This document shows positions 8,339 through 17,639 of a stretch of 64,000 nt of DNA, in pieces. The notes beneath the pieces were generated by a model. The model worked only from the letters and a program-made list of their open reading frames with translations, was not told where the DNA came from and did not search any database. The DNA is taken from the NCBI RefSeq assembly GCF_900090105.1, contig NZ_FMDM01000001.1, forward strand, positions 434,001 to 498,000, given 5' to 3'. Positions within the stretch are counted from its first letter, which is position 1; each line of letters begins with the position of its first letter. The position numbers were made by a program, and so were the translations under genes. Source of the DNA: Micromonospora humi. Its GTDB lineage: Bacteria > Actinomycetota > Actinomycetes > Mycobacteriales > Micromonosporaceae.

Positions 8339-9643
8339 GTGGAACCGGTGGACCTGACCGTCACGGCGCTGCACGGCAGCGTCGACGACCCGGCGTTGAA
8401 CTCGATGAACTTCCTCAACGAGGTGGCGCAGCACTATCCCGACGCGGTGTCGCTGGCCGCCGGCCGGCCCTACGAGGAGTTCTTCGACTCCGCGCGGCTG
8501 CCCGAGCACCTGGACCGCTTCCGCCGGCACCTCGCCGACGACCTCGGGCTCGACCCGGCCCAGGTGGACCGGACGCTGTTGCAGTACGGCCGGACGAAGG
8601 GGATCGTGCACCACCTGATCGCCCGCAACCTGGCCGTCGACGAGCGGATCACCGTCGACCCGGAGGCGATCGTGGTGACCGTCGGCTGCCAGGAGGCGAT
8701 GTTCCTGGTGCTGCGCGCGTTGCGAGCCGACCCGTCCGACGTGCTGTTCGCGGTGGCGCCGACGTACGTCGGGCTGACCGGCGCGGCCCGCCTGGTCGAC
8801 CTGCCGGTGCGCCCGGTGGCCGGCGGCCCGGACGGCGTCGACCTGGCCGACCTGCGCGCCGGGGTGCGCCGGGCCCGCGCCGAGGGGCTGCGGCCACGGG
8901 CCTGCTACGTGATGCCGGACTTCGCCAACCCGTCCGGGGTCAGCATGGACACCGCGCGCCGGCGCCGGCTGCTCGACCTGGCCGCCGAGGAGGACCTGCT
9001 GCTCATCGAGGACAACCCGTACGGGCTCTTCCCGGCCGCCGGCACGGACCGCCGCCCCACGCTGAAGGCGCTGGACACCGCCCGCCGGGTGGTCTACCTC
9101 GGCTCGTTCGCCAAATCCGTGCTGCCCGGCGCCCGGGTCGGTTACGTGGTGGCCGACCAGCGGGTCGGGGGATCGGACGGCACCGTCGGCCCGCTCGCCG
9201 ATCAGCTCGCGAAGATCAAGAGCATGGTCACGGTGAACACGTCGCCGATCAGCCAGGCGGTGATCGGCGGCGCGCTGCTGGCGCACGACTGCTCGCTGGT
9301 CGCCGCGAACGTCCGGGAGCGGGCCGCGTACGCCCGCAACCTGGGCCACCTGGTCGACGGGCTGGCCCGGCGCTTCCCGGCCGGCGGCCCGGTGCGCTGG
9401 ACCGTGCCCGCCGGCGGCTTCTTCGTGGTGCTGACCGTGCCGTTCCCGGTCGACGACGCGGTGCTGCACCGCTCCGCGCGGGAGTACGGCGTGCTCTGGA
9501 CCCCGATGGCGCACTTCTACGACGCCGGCACCCCGGTGAACGCGCTACGGCTGTCGGTGAGCGCGGTCACCCCGGCGCAGATCGACAGGGGTCTGGACCG
9601 GCTCGCCGCGCTGGTCGCCGACACCGCGGCCGCGCCGGTCTGA
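8339..9643 (+). CDS. PLP-dependent class I/II aminotransferase
   Basis: A 434-residue fold-type I aminotransferase. Visible are MPDFANPSG (Asn of the PLP site), IEDNPYGLF (Asp/Tyr) and GSFAKSVLPG (Schiff-base Lys259, phosphate-binding Arg after it). It resembles the MocR-domain/HpgT/2-aminoadipate transaminase group, without a DNA-binding domain. The GTG start lies two bases after the oxidase stop, with GGAGG five bases upstream. Immediately behind a 2-hydroxyacid oxidase, its likely job is to convert the resulting 2-oxo acid into an amino acid. Donor and product cannot be told from sequence. Confidence 0.9.
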   Translation: MEPVDLTVTALHGSVDDPALNSMNFLNEVAQHYPDAVSLAAGRPYEEFFDSARLPEHLDRFRRHLADDLGLDPAQVDRTLLQYGRTKGIVHHLIARNLAVDERITVDPEAIVVTVGCQEAMFLVLRALRADPSDVLFAVAPTYVGLTGAARLVDLPVRPVAGGPDGVDLADLRAGVRRARAEGLRPRACYVMPDFANPSGVSMDTARRRRLLDLAAEEDLLLIEDNPYGLFPAAGTDRRPTLKALDTARRVVYLGSFAKSVLPGARVGYVVADQRVGGSDGTVGPLADQLAKIKSMVTVNTSPISQAVIGGALLAHDCSLVAANVRERAAYARNLGHLVDGLARRFPAGGPVRWTVPAGGFFVVLTVPFPVDDAVLHRSAREYGVLWTPMAHFYDAGTPVNALRLSVSAVTPAQIDRGLDRLAALVADTAAAPV

Positions 9644-9700
9644 CGCCGTACCGTCGTCGTTCCGGCACCACCCGTGTTCCGTCGCGCCCGGGTGTCCGTT

Positions 9701-9706
9701 GATAAT
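9701..9706 (+). promoter_or_regulatory. -10 box, leaderless start at 9713
   Basis: GATAAT lies 6 nt before the ATG of the following small gene, with no Shine-Dalgarno sequence between, predicting a leaderless mRNA. Confidence 0.5.
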
Positions 9707-9712
9707 GGACGG

Positions 9713-9964
9713 ATGGTTGCCTGGGAGTACGCGTTGCTGGTCCGCCGCTATCAGGGGCAGGGCCGGAATTTCCACGTCTCGTTCGTCTGGTACGGCCCGG
9801 ACGGGTCCCGCACCGACGTCACCGCGTACGGCGACACCGCTGTCGCGCACCTCAACCGGGTGGGCCGCGAGGGCTGGGAGCTGGTCTCCGCCGCCGAGGA
9901 CGTGAACAACGTGCAGGGCAGCACCGAGGTGCACCGCTATCACCTCAAGCGCCCGCTGCGCTGA
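9713..9964 (+). CDS. Small conserved-type protein (DUF4177-like)
   Basis: An 83-residue soluble protein, MVAWEYALLVRRY..., containing LNRVGREGWELVSAAED. The 'WEY...LN..G.EGWELV' pattern is that of DUF4177-type small beta-alpha proteins of unknown function. It is monocistronic, with its own leaderless promoter and a strong terminator hairpin just after the stop. Confidence 0.8.
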   Translation: MVAWEYALLVRRYQGQGRNFHVSFVWYGPDGSRTDVTAYGDTAVAHLNRVGREGWELVSAAEDVNNVQGSTEVHRYHLKRPLR

Positions 9965-9967
9965 GGT

Positions 9968-10005
9968 CCGCGCCCCTGCCGGCCACCCGGTCGGCAGGGG
10001 CGCGG
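9968..10005. terminator. Bidirectional terminator between 9713 gene and glyA
   Basis: A 15-bp perfect stem (9968-9982 with 9991-10005) and an 8-nt loop lie between two convergent stop codons. Confidence 0.7.
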
Positions 10006-10012
10006 GCGCGTC

Positions 10013-11449
10013 TCAGCCCAGCTCGACCTCGGGATAGAGCGGGAACGGGGTGAGCAGGTCGGCGGCCTGCTTGCCGACCGATTCGGCGGTCGCCGGGTCG
10101 AGCACGTACTTCGCCTTCGACGGGGCGCCGTCCGGGCCGGTGCCCGCGCTGGTCTGGGTGAGCACGGTGTGCATCAGCTCGGCGGTGGCGTCCATCTCCG
10201 CGGTGCCGAGCCCCCGGGTGGTCAGCGCCGGCGTGCCGATCCGGATGCCGGAGGTGTACCACGCGCCGTTCGGGTCCTGCGGCACCGCGTTGCGGTTGGT
10301 CACGATGCCGGAGTCGAGCAGCGCCTGCTCGGCCTGCCGACCGGTCAGGCCGTACCCGGAGACGTCGATGAGCACCAGGTGGTTGTCGGTGCCGCCGGTG
10401 ACCAGCGTCGCGCCCCGGCGCAGCAGCCCGTCGGCGAGCGCCTGGGCGTTGTCGACGATCCGCTGGGCGTAGTCGGCGAAGTCGGGGCGCCGGGCCTCGG
10501 CCAGCGCGACCGCCTTGGCGGCCATCACGTGCGGCAGCGGGCCGCCGAGCACCATCGGGCAGCCCCGGTCGACCTGGTCGGCCAGCTCCGGGCCGCAGAG
10601 CACCATGCCGCCGCGTGGGCCGCGCAGCGACTTGTGCGTGGTGGTGGTGACGATGTGCGCGTGCGGCACCGGGTCGAAGTCACCGGTGAAGACCTTGCCG
10701 GCGACCAGCCCGGCGAAGTGCGCCATGTCGACCATGAAGGTGGCGCCGACCGAGTCGGCGATCTCCCGCATGACCCGGAAGTTGACCTTCCGGGGGTACG
10801 CCGAGTAGCCGGCGACCAGGATCAGCGGCTTGAACTCCCGGGCCGCCTCGGCCACCCGGTCGTAGTCGATCAGGCCGGTGGCCGGGTCGGTGCCGTAGCT
10901 GCGCTGGTCGAACATCTTGCCGGAGATGTTCGGCCGGAAGCCGTGGGTGAGGTGCCCGCCGGCGTCGAGCGACATGCCGAGCATCCGCTGGTTGCCCAGC
11001 TCCCGGCGCAGCGCGAACCAGTCCGCCTCGGTGAGGTCGTTGACCTGGCGGACCTGGGCCTTCTTCAACGCGGGCGACTCGACCCGGTCGGCCAGGATCG
11101 CCCAGAAGGCGACCAGGTTGGCGTCGATGCCGGAGTGCGGCTGCACGTAGGCGTGGGCGGCCCCGAACAGCTCCTTGGCGTGCTCGGCGGCGAGCGCCTC
11201 GACGGTGTCGACGTTCTGGCAGCCGGCGTAGAAGCGGCGGCCGACCGTGCCCTCGGCGTACTTGTCGCTGAACCAGTTGCCCATGGCCAGCAGCGTCGCG
11301 GGGGAGGCGTAGTTCTCGCTGGCGATCAACTTCAGCGACTCACGCTGGTCGGCCAGCTCCGCGCCGATGGCGTCCGCCACCCGCGGCTCGACGGCGCGGA
11401 TCACCTCGATCGCGCTGCGGAAGGCGGTGGACTCGACGTTGTGCGACAT
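10013..11449 (-). CDS. glyA: Serine hydroxymethyltransferase
   Basis: A 478-residue PLP enzyme interconverting serine plus tetrahydrofolate with glycine plus 5,10-methylene-THF. Signatures are [10 protein letters not shown], the PLP-lysine segment [15 protein letters not shown], and the C-terminal [13 protein letters not shown]. It belongs to the longer actinobacterial SHMT type (about 480 rather than 420 residues). The ATG at 11449 is preceded by a perfect AGGAGG (11454-11459). A ZTP-type riboswitch lies in the leader, tying expression to folate/purine status. The stop faces the DUF4177-like gene across a shared terminator. Confidence 0.97.
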   Translation of the reverse strand: MSHNVESTAFRSAIEVIRAVEPRVADAIGAELADQRESLKLIASENYASPATLLAMGNWFSDKYAEGTVGRRFYAGCQNVDTVEALAAEHAKELFGAAHAYVQPHSGIDANLVAFWAILADRVESPALKKAQVRQVNDLTEADWFALRRELGNQRMLGMSLDAGGHLTHGFRPNISGKMFDQRSYGTDPATGLIDYDRVAEAAREFKPLILVAGYSAYPRKVNFRVMREIADSVGATFMVDMAHFAGLVAGKVFTGDFDPVPHAHIVTTTTHKSLRGPRGGMVLCGPELADQVDRGCPMVLGGPLPHVMAAKAVALAEARRPDFADYAQRIVDNAQALADGLLRRGATLVTGGTDNHLVLIDVSGYGLTGRQAEQALLDSGIVTNRNAVPQDPNGAWYTSGIRIGTPALTTRGLGTAEMDATAELMHTVLTQTSAGTGPDGAPSKAKYVLDPATAESVGKQAADLLTPFPLYPEVELG

Positions 11450-11470
11450 GCGACCTCCTGGTGACGTGCG

Positions 11471-11552
11471 GAAGGCCCAGGCGCTCGGCATGCGTCCTCA
11501 TGACGAGGCCGCTCCCCGATGGTGCTCCATCTCCACGCGCCAGTCACGGCCC
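11471..11552 (-). promoter_or_regulatory. ZTP (ZMP/pfl) riboswitch controlling glyA
   Basis: Read on the minus strand, the glyA leader holds the conserved blocks of the pfl/ZTP motif in order: CGTGACTGGCG (11548-11538), a GTGGAGATGGAGCACC stem-loop, CGGGGAGCGG (11518-11509), a variable arm, and CGCCTGGGC (11483-11475), whose CGCC can pair with GGCG of the first block to form the pseudoknot. ZTP riboswitches sense ZTP/ZMP, which rises when 10-formyl-THF is short, and often control folate and one-carbon genes including glyA. The aptamer ends about 15 nt before the Shine-Dalgarno sequence, so control could be translational. Confidence 0.88.
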
Positions 11553-11558
11553 GTGCCG

Positions 11559-11564
11559 ATCCTA
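11559..11564 (-). promoter_or_regulatory. -10 box of the glyA transcript
   Basis: TAGGAT on the minus strand (11564-11559) lies just upstream of the riboswitch and would place the transcript start near 11552, at its 5' end. The -35 match is weak. Confidence 0.5.
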
Positions 11565-11617
11565 GCGGTCCGCGCCGGGCCGGACCTGCGGGGTCGCGCG
11601 TCCCCTCGCGGGCACAG

Positions 11618-11680
11618 ATGTAAGGAGGGGCCCCTTGTTAACGCATTCTGCATAGGCGGGGCCCCCGCTTAACATCCACG
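11618..11680. repeat. Palindromic GGGGCCCC/GTTAAC repeat, two 31-bp-spaced units
   Basis: On the minus strand two related units, GTTAAGCGGGGGCCCC (11673-11658) and GTTAACAAGGGGCCCC (11642-11627), start exactly 31 bp apart, joined by CGCCTATGCAGAATGC. I recognise this as the type of repeat scattered between genes in Micromonospora/Salinispora; that is recollection, not a search. A diverged copy with the same 31-bp spacing lies inside the P450 gene at 45617. Confidence 0.7.
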
Positions 11681-11699
11681 TGTTGAGCGGGGGCCCGCC
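11655..11699 (-). terminator. Hairpin downstream of the hemerythrin-like gene
   Basis: A long imperfect stem (11655-11673 with 11682-11699, GGCGGGGCCCCCGC core) and an 8-nt loop start 12 nt past the stop at 11711, partly built from the repeat element. It should terminate the hemerythrin gene. Confidence 0.55.
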
Positions 11700-11710
11700 G
11701 TGCGTCCGGG

Positions 11711-12211
11711 TCAGGCGGTCACGGCGTCGCGGGCCTTCTTCAGCGCCTCGGGGGCGGTCGGCGTCTTCGGCGCCTTCGGGCGCAGGTCGAGCATCCGCTG
11801 GCCGATCTCCTGGAGCTGGTTACGGCCGAGCGCGTCACGCACCTTCGGGAACCACTCCTGCTCCTCCTCCTCGACGTGGTGCAGCACGTTCTCGATCAGC
11901 ACCGTCGTCTTGGCGACGAACCGCTCGTCGTCGGCGTCCATCGCGAACAGCTCGAGGCAGAGCACGTCCGCGACGTGGTGCTCCTCGTACGACTCGAGGA
12001 TGTCGTCCTCGACGTCGGGCACCAGCTTGCGAACCTCCGGGTACATCACCTCGTTCTCCAGGTAGGTGTGCACCGTCAGCGCCTCGATGATCTGCGTGAC
12101 GATCTTCCCGCGCCGGCTCGCCGGCCCGTCCTCGGCATCCTGGAAGGCCTTGAACAGGCGGCGGATCTCCTTGTGGTCCTCCTTGAGCAGGACGATCGCG
12201 TCGGTGGACAC
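11711..12211 (-). CDS. Hemerythrin/HHE cation-binding domain protein
   Basis: A 166-residue four-helix protein with the carboxylate-bridged di-iron ligand pattern of HHE proteins: LKEDHKEIRRLF, HTYLENEVMYPE, YEEHHVADVL and HHVEEEEQEWFP. The family is linked to O2/NO binding or redox stress in actinobacteria. The C-terminal roughly 30 residues (Lys/Pro/Ala-rich) form a flexible tail. The GTG start at 12211 is preceded by AGGAGG at 6 nt. It is monocistronic. Confidence 0.92.
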   Translation of the reverse strand: MSTDAIVLLKEDHKEIRRLFKAFQDAEDGPASRRGKIVTQIIEALTVHTYLENEVMYPEVRKLVPDVEDDILESYEEHHVADVLCLELFAMDADDERFVAKTTVLIENVLHHVEEEEQEWFPKVRDALGRNQLQEIGQRMLDLRPKAPKTPTAPEALKKARDAVTA

Positions 12212-12270
12212 CGGGTTACCTCCTAGGTCGGCTGACGAAGCCCCCCTACCCGGCGTCCGACCAGGACAAA

Positions 12271-12307
12271 CGGACCGGGCCCGGCGATCGTCGCCGGGCC
12301 CGGTCCG
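12271..12307 (-). terminator. Terminator of the subtilase gene
   Basis: A perfect 17-bp stem (12271-12287 with 12291-12307) and a TCG loop lie 15 nt past the protease stop. Confidence 0.8.
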
Positions 12308-12321
12308 TGGCTGCGCGAGGG

Positions 12322-13797
<1,476 letters not shown>

Positions 13798-13868
13798 ACG
13801 TACTCCCAGGGGCCGATCCGGTCCGACGAGCAGGCTGCTCGCCGTTGCCGGTTCAGCGTGGGCGGTGC

Positions 13869-13891
13869 CTGTGGTGTTACACACATCACAG
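13869..13891. promoter_or_regulatory. Inverted repeat upstream of the subtilase
   Basis: CTGTGGTGT-N5-ACATCACAG (one mismatch) lies between the protease start and the end of nnrD, about 75 bp upstream of the protease GTG. It is a plausible operator for an unidentified regulator; the arm spacing does not fit a Crp site. Confidence 0.35.
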
Positions 13892-13908
13892 GCCGGCGGC
13901 GTCGCGCG

Positions 13909-14772
13909 TCAGACCGTCGCCAGCGTGTACGGAATCTCGTCGAGCAGTTCGCGGGCGAGGAAGCCGATCCGGCCGTACCGGGGCACCAGCCGCTGCCCGC
14001 TCACCGCGTGCGCGAACGCCGCCCAGCAGGCCGCCTGCGCCGGGTCGGCGCCCCGGGACAGCAGCCCGGCGAGCAGGCCGGCCCGCACGTCACCGCTGCC
14101 CGAGGTGCCCAGCCCGGCGTCGCCGCTCTCCTCCCGCCAGGCCCGGCCGTCCGGCGTGGCGATGTGGCCGTACAGCGAGACCACCGCGTCGTACCGGCCG
14201 GCCAGCTCGACCGCCTCGGTGTCCAGGTCGTCGCCGGGGTCGCGGTCGAGCAGGTGCCGGGCCTCGGTGAGGTTCGGGGTGAGCACCACCTTGCGGCCGG
14301 ACCCGACCAGCAGGTCCGGCTCGTGGCTGAGCGCGCCGAGGGCGTACGCGTCGAGCACCAGCGCGGTCTCCCGGCCGGCCGCGTCGAGCACCACGTGCAG
14401 CAGCTCCCGGGTGGCGTCGATGTCGCGCAGGCCGGGGCCGACCGTCACCACGTCCGCGTCGGCGACCAGGCCGCCGAGCAGGTCACCGGGGTCGCCGCGG
14501 ACCGCGCCGTCGTCGGTCTCCGGCAGGCCGACCACGAGGGCCTCGGGGACCTGGATGCTGAGCGACGCGGCGGTGGACTCGGCGGCGGCCAGCTGGAGCA
14601 CCCCGGCGCCGGCCCGCAGCGCGGCCACGCCGGCCAGCAGCACCGCCCCGGGGGTGAACCGGGAACCGCCGACCACCAGCACCGTGCCGCGTGCCTCCTT
14701 GCCGCCGGTGGGCACGGGCAACGCCCAGTCACGCAGCAGCGCGGGGGTGATCACGTCAGACCGGTTCGGCAT
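13909..14772 (-). CDS. nnrD: ADP/ATP-dependent NAD(P)H-hydrate dehydratase
   Basis: A 287-residue ribokinase-fold protein of the YjeF C-terminal (CARKD/NnrD) family that dehydrates NADHX/NADPHX as nucleotide repair. Motifs are VLVVGGSRFTPGAVLLAG, VTVGPGLR, LTPNLTEARHL and GTSGSGDVRAGLLAGLL (phosphate-binding GSGD instead of the more usual GTGD). The epimerase half (NnrE) is not fused or adjacent. The ATG at 14772 lies inside the end of the upstream phosphatase gene (17-bp overlap), so the two are coupled. Confidence 0.88.
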   Translation of the reverse strand: MPNRSDVITPALLRDWALPVPTGGKEARGTVLVVGGSRFTPGAVLLAGVAALRAGAGVLQLAAAESTAASLSIQVPEALVVGLPETDDGAVRGDPGDLLGGLVADADVVTVGPGLRDIDATRELLHVVLDAAGRETALVLDAYALGALSHEPDLLVGSGRKVVLTPNLTEARHLLDRDPGDDLDTEAVELAGRYDAVVSLYGHIATPDGRAWREESGDAGLGTSGSGDVRAGLLAGLLSRGADPAQAACWAAFAHAVSGQRLVPRYGRIGFLARELLDEIPYTLATV

Positions 14773-15487
14773 GGACCTCGTCCTCCCTGGTGGGCCGCGC
14801 CCCCTGCCGGTGCAGGTGGGCGACGTCGTTGAACGTCTCCGGGCGCAGCCGCCCGGCGTCGTCGGCGCGCCAGCCGGTCACCGAGCAGTTGGCGATGACG
14901 TGCTCGCGGGTGAGCGCCATCAGCTCCTCCTCGGTGAGCCCCTCCACCAGGTAGCGGAGCAGGAAGACCAGCGCGTCGTGGCCGAACAGCAGCACCCGGC
15001 CGCCGTCGTGGTCGCGCCGCAGGTCGCCGAGCAGGGTGCGCAGCCGCAGGGCCACGTCCGTCCACGACTCGCCGCCGGGCGGACGGTAGTAGAACTTGCC
15101 GAGCCGGTCGCGCCGCCCCGCCTCCTCCGGGTGGCGCCGGCGCACCCCGTGCCCGGTGAGCCCGTCGAGGATGCCCAGCTCCCGGTCGCGCAGCCGCTCG
15201 TCGCGGCTCATCGGCACCCCGGTCCCGGCCAGCGCCAACTCGGCGGTGCGCCGGGCGCGCAGGTAGGGCGACACCACGGCCACCTCGGGCCGGCGCCCCT
15301 CGGGCAGGCCGGCCAGCCACCGTCCGGTCGCCCGGGCCTGCTCCTCGCCGGTCGGCGACAGCGGCACGTCCGCGTCGCGGTGGGTGAGGTCGATCAGCTC
15401 GGCGCCGGACGTCTCGGCCGCGGTGGCCGCGACGTTCGCGGTGCTCTCGCCGTGCCGGACGATCCAGAGCTCTGCCAACTCCGCCAT
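14756..15487 (-). CDS. Histidine phosphatase family protein
   Basis: A 243-residue protein of the phosphoglycerate-mutase-like superfamily. The RHG motif is WIVRHGESTANV (phospho-acceptor His), with SPYLRARRTAE, ERLRDRELG and the second catalytic His in LLFGHDALVF. The roughly 25-residue insert after RELG (GHGVRRRHPEE...) matches broad-specificity phosphatases of this family. The substrate is unknown. It is the first gene of the pair with nnrD, overlapping it by 17 bp. Confidence 0.9.
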   Translation of the reverse strand: MAELAELWIVRHGESTANVAATAAETSGAELIDLTHRDADVPLSPTGEEQARATGRWLAGLPEGRRPEVAVVSPYLRARRTAELALAGTGVPMSRDERLRDRELGILDGLTGHGVRRRHPEEAGRRDRLGKFYYRPPGGESWTDVALRLRTLLGDLRRDHDGGRVLLFGHDALVFLLRYLVEGLTEEELMALTREHVIANCSVTGWRADDAGRLRPETFNDVAHLHRQGARPTREDEVHAEPV

Positions 15488-15674
15488 GCGGCTCCCGGTA
15501 CCCGGGCCCCGCGCCGGGTAACCGCGCCGGCCCGGCCGGCTCTGCACCGGCCGCCCGCGGCCGCACCCGCCCGCGGCCGCACCCGCCCGGGTGCCGTCGG
15601 TGGGGCAGCGCGAAGTGGCATCGACCCGGCAGAATGTCCGCCGGGTCGGGGTGGGCCGTGCGGAAGGGGTGGGC

Positions 15675-16004
15675 ATGTCGACGGTGGTGCGAGGGCTGCG
15701 CGAGGCGCTGGTGCTCTTCGTGATCGCGGTGGTGGTGATCGCGGTGGCGGTGGGCGTCTGGGTGGCGATCAGCGGGGGCGACTTCGTGCACCGGTTGGGC
15801 GTGGCCTTCCTGCTGGTCGGCGGCCTGATCGGGATGACCGGCGACCTCACCCTGAGCCGGATCGGCATGCTGCCGGCCCGGTCCACGTTCGGCCTCGCGC
15901 CGGAGCGGGCGGACGGCGGCGGCGGCCGGGTGCTCACCGGCATCGGCATCTTCCTCTTCGTCTCGATCCCGCTGTTCGTGGTGGGGATCCTGCTGATCAC
16001 CTGA
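15675..16004 (+). CDS. Small integral membrane protein, unknown function
   Basis: A 109-residue protein with three predicted membrane spans (about 10-32, 39-58 and 88-108) and a short soluble loop with LSRIGMLPARSTFGLAPER. I recognise no named family. The ATG at 15675 follows GGAAGGGG. It is 44 bp upstream of the LigD-like polymerase on the same strand. Confidence 0.8.
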   Translation: MSTVVRGLREALVLFVIAVVVIAVAVGVWVAISGGDFVHRLGVAFLLVGGLIGMTGDLTLSRIGMLPARSTFGLAPERADGGGGRVLTGIGIFLFVSIPLFVVGILLIT

Positions 16005-16035
16005 GCGGATGCCCGCGCGACGCCGGCCGGTGCCC

Positions 16036-16041
16036 TACCGT
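16036..16041 (+). promoter_or_regulatory. -10-like box, leaderless start at 16049
   Basis: TACCGT ends 7 nt before the GTG at 16049 and no ribosome-binding site is present, which favours 16049 over the upstream GTG at 16040. Confidence 0.4.
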
Positions 16042-16048
16042 GTTCCAG

Positions 16049-17023
16049 GTGGCGACCACGGCGGCCGAGGAGATCCGGGTGGGGGAGCGGCTGGTCCGTG
16101 TCTCCAGCCCCGACAAGCCCTACTTTCCGGAACGCGGGCTGACCAAGCTGGACGTGGTGCGCTATTTCCTCGCTGTCGGCGACGGGATCCTGCGTGCGCT
16201 GCGGGACCGGCCGACCATGCTGGAACGCTGGCCGCGCGGGGTGTTCGAGGGCGCCAAGGTGGCCACCCGGCAGACCAACAAGGGTGACGCGTTCTACCAG
16301 AAGCGGCTGCCGGCGGGCGCGCCCGACTGGGTGCGCACCGCGCACATCACGTTCCCCAGCGGCCGGACCGCCGACGAGGTGGCCCCGAGCGAGCTGGCGG
16401 TGGTGGTCTGGGCGGCCAACCTGGGCACGTTGCGGTTCCATCCGTGGCCGGTGTCGAAGGGCGACGTGGAACGCCCCGACCAGCTGCGCATCGACCTGGA
16501 CCCGATGCCGGGAGTGGAGTTCGCGCAGGTGGTGCCGGTGGCCCACGAGGTGCGGGCGTTCCTGGCCGAGCTGGGGATGGAGGGTTTCCCGAAGACCACC
16601 GGCGGGCGGGGCATCCACGTCTACCTGTCCATCGAGCCGCGGTGGAGCTTCGGCGAGTGCCGGCGGGCGGTGCTGGCGCTCGGCCGTGAGGTCCAGCGCC
16701 GGCTGCCCGACCTGGTCACCACGACCTGGTGGCGTGACCAGCGTGATCGGCCGGTCTTCGTCGACTACAACCAGATGGCCCGCGACCACACCATGACCTC
16801 GGCGTACTCGATCCGGCCCACGCCGGCGGCGCTGGTCTCCGCGCCGCTGGACTGGGCCGAGCTGGACGACGCCCGGCCGGAGGACTTCGACGTGCTCAGC
16901 ATGCCGGCCCGGTTCGCCGAGCGCGGCGATCCGCACGCCGGCCTGGACGGCCGCCGGCACTCGCTGGAGCCGCTGCTGGCCCTGGCCGACTCCGAGGGGC
17001 TGGAGCCGCCACCTGAGCGTTGA
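16049..17023 (+). CDS. ligD: Stand-alone LigD-type polymerase domain protein (NHEJ)
   Basis: A roughly 324-residue archaeo-eukaryotic-primase-superfamily protein matching the LigD polymerase domain: VSSPDKPYFPERGLTKLDVV and YFLAVGDGILRALRDRPTML at the N-terminus, the metal-binding DLDP of LRIDLDPMPG, TTGGRGIHVYL (nucleotide-binding His) and the third carboxylate in VFVDYNQMARD. In actinobacteria such proteins fill ends during Ku/LigD non-homologous end joining. No ligase or 3'-phosphoesterase domain is attached and no ku gene is nearby, so it is a split component. The start is ambiguous: GTG 16040 or 16049. Confidence 0.9.
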   Translation: MATTAAEEIRVGERLVRVSSPDKPYFPERGLTKLDVVRYFLAVGDGILRALRDRPTMLERWPRGVFEGAKVATRQTNKGDAFYQKRLPAGAPDWVRTAHITFPSGRTADEVAPSELAVVVWAANLGTLRFHPWPVSKGDVERPDQLRIDLDPMPGVEFAQVVPVAHEVRAFLAELGMEGFPKTTGGRGIHVYLSIEPRWSFGECRRAVLALGREVQRRLPDLVTTTWWRDQRDRPVFVDYNQMARDHTMTSAYSIRPTPAALVSAPLDWAELDDARPEDFDVLSMPARFAERGDPHAGLDGRRHSLEPLLALADSEGLEPPPER

Positions 17024-17027
17024 GCGC

Positions 17028-17534
17028 TCAGGCCCAGGGGCTCCGGGTGCCGTCGAACTCCTCGAAGACCAGCCAGGTGCGGGTGGAGAGCACGCCGGCG
17101 ATGCTCTGCACCCGGTCGAGCACCACGTCCCGCAGGGTGGCGTTGTCCGGCGCGCGGACCAGCGCCAGCACGTCGTGCTCGCCGCTGAGCAGCGCCGCGT
17201 GCTCGATGTAGCGCACCTGGGCCAGCTCGGCGGAGACCTCCCGCCAGGTGTTCTGCTCGATGGTCAGCGCGATGTACGCCGAGGTGCCCAGCCCGGCCGG
17301 CTCGGGCGCCACCCGCGCGGTGAAGCCGGTGAGCACGCCGTCGCGCAGCAACCGCTCCACCCGGGCGTACGCGTTGGTGCGCGAGACGTGCACCCGTTCG
17401 GCAAGCGTGCGGATGGAGAGCCGGGCGTCGGCGACCAGCTCACCCAGGATCCGCCGGTCGACCTCGTCGAGCGGGCCGGCCGAACGTCCCGTTCCGCCTG
17501 GCGCGCCCGCTGTGGCGCCGGTCTCCTGGCTCAT
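17028..17534 (-). CDS. Lrp/AsnC family transcriptional regulator
   Basis: A 168-residue regulator with an N-terminal winged HTH (DEVDRRILGELVADARLSIRTLAE then VHVSRTNAYARVERL) and a C-terminal RAM ligand-binding domain (GEHDVLALVRAPDN). It lies divergent to the branched-chain 2-oxoacid dehydrogenase operon, the usual place for a BkdR-like regulator, so it probably controls that operon in response to branched-chain amino or keto acids. The ATG at 17534 has GGGAG at 9 nt; in-frame ATG codons also lie at 17543 and 17588. Confidence 0.88.
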   Translation of the reverse strand: MSQETGATAGAPGGTGRSAGPLDEVDRRILGELVADARLSIRTLAERVHVSRTNAYARVERLLRDGVLTGFTARVAPEPAGLGTSAYIALTIEQNTWREVSAELAQVRYIEHAALLSGEHDVLALVRAPDNATLRDVVLDRVQSIAGVLSTRTWLVFEEFDGTRSPWA

Positions 17535-17639
17535 CGTGCTCATCTCCCGATGCCATTCGTCCCGCGTTCCTCGCGGATGTTGAGTCAATCATCCCTGGGC
17601 AGGAGCATAGGGCCACCACACGTCCAGGAGGTCCCCGCC

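Noticed and set aside
4969..9643. Calling the operon a 4-hydroxyphenylglycine cluster
   Set aside because: The oxidase and aminotransferase fit, but 4-hydroxymandelate synthase, prephenate dehydrogenase and any NRPS are missing, so the product cannot be assigned.
13869..13891. Inverted repeat upstream of the subtilase read as a Crp site
   Set aside because: The TGTG/CACA arms are too far apart for TGTGA-N6-TCACA; kept only as an unassigned operator candidate.
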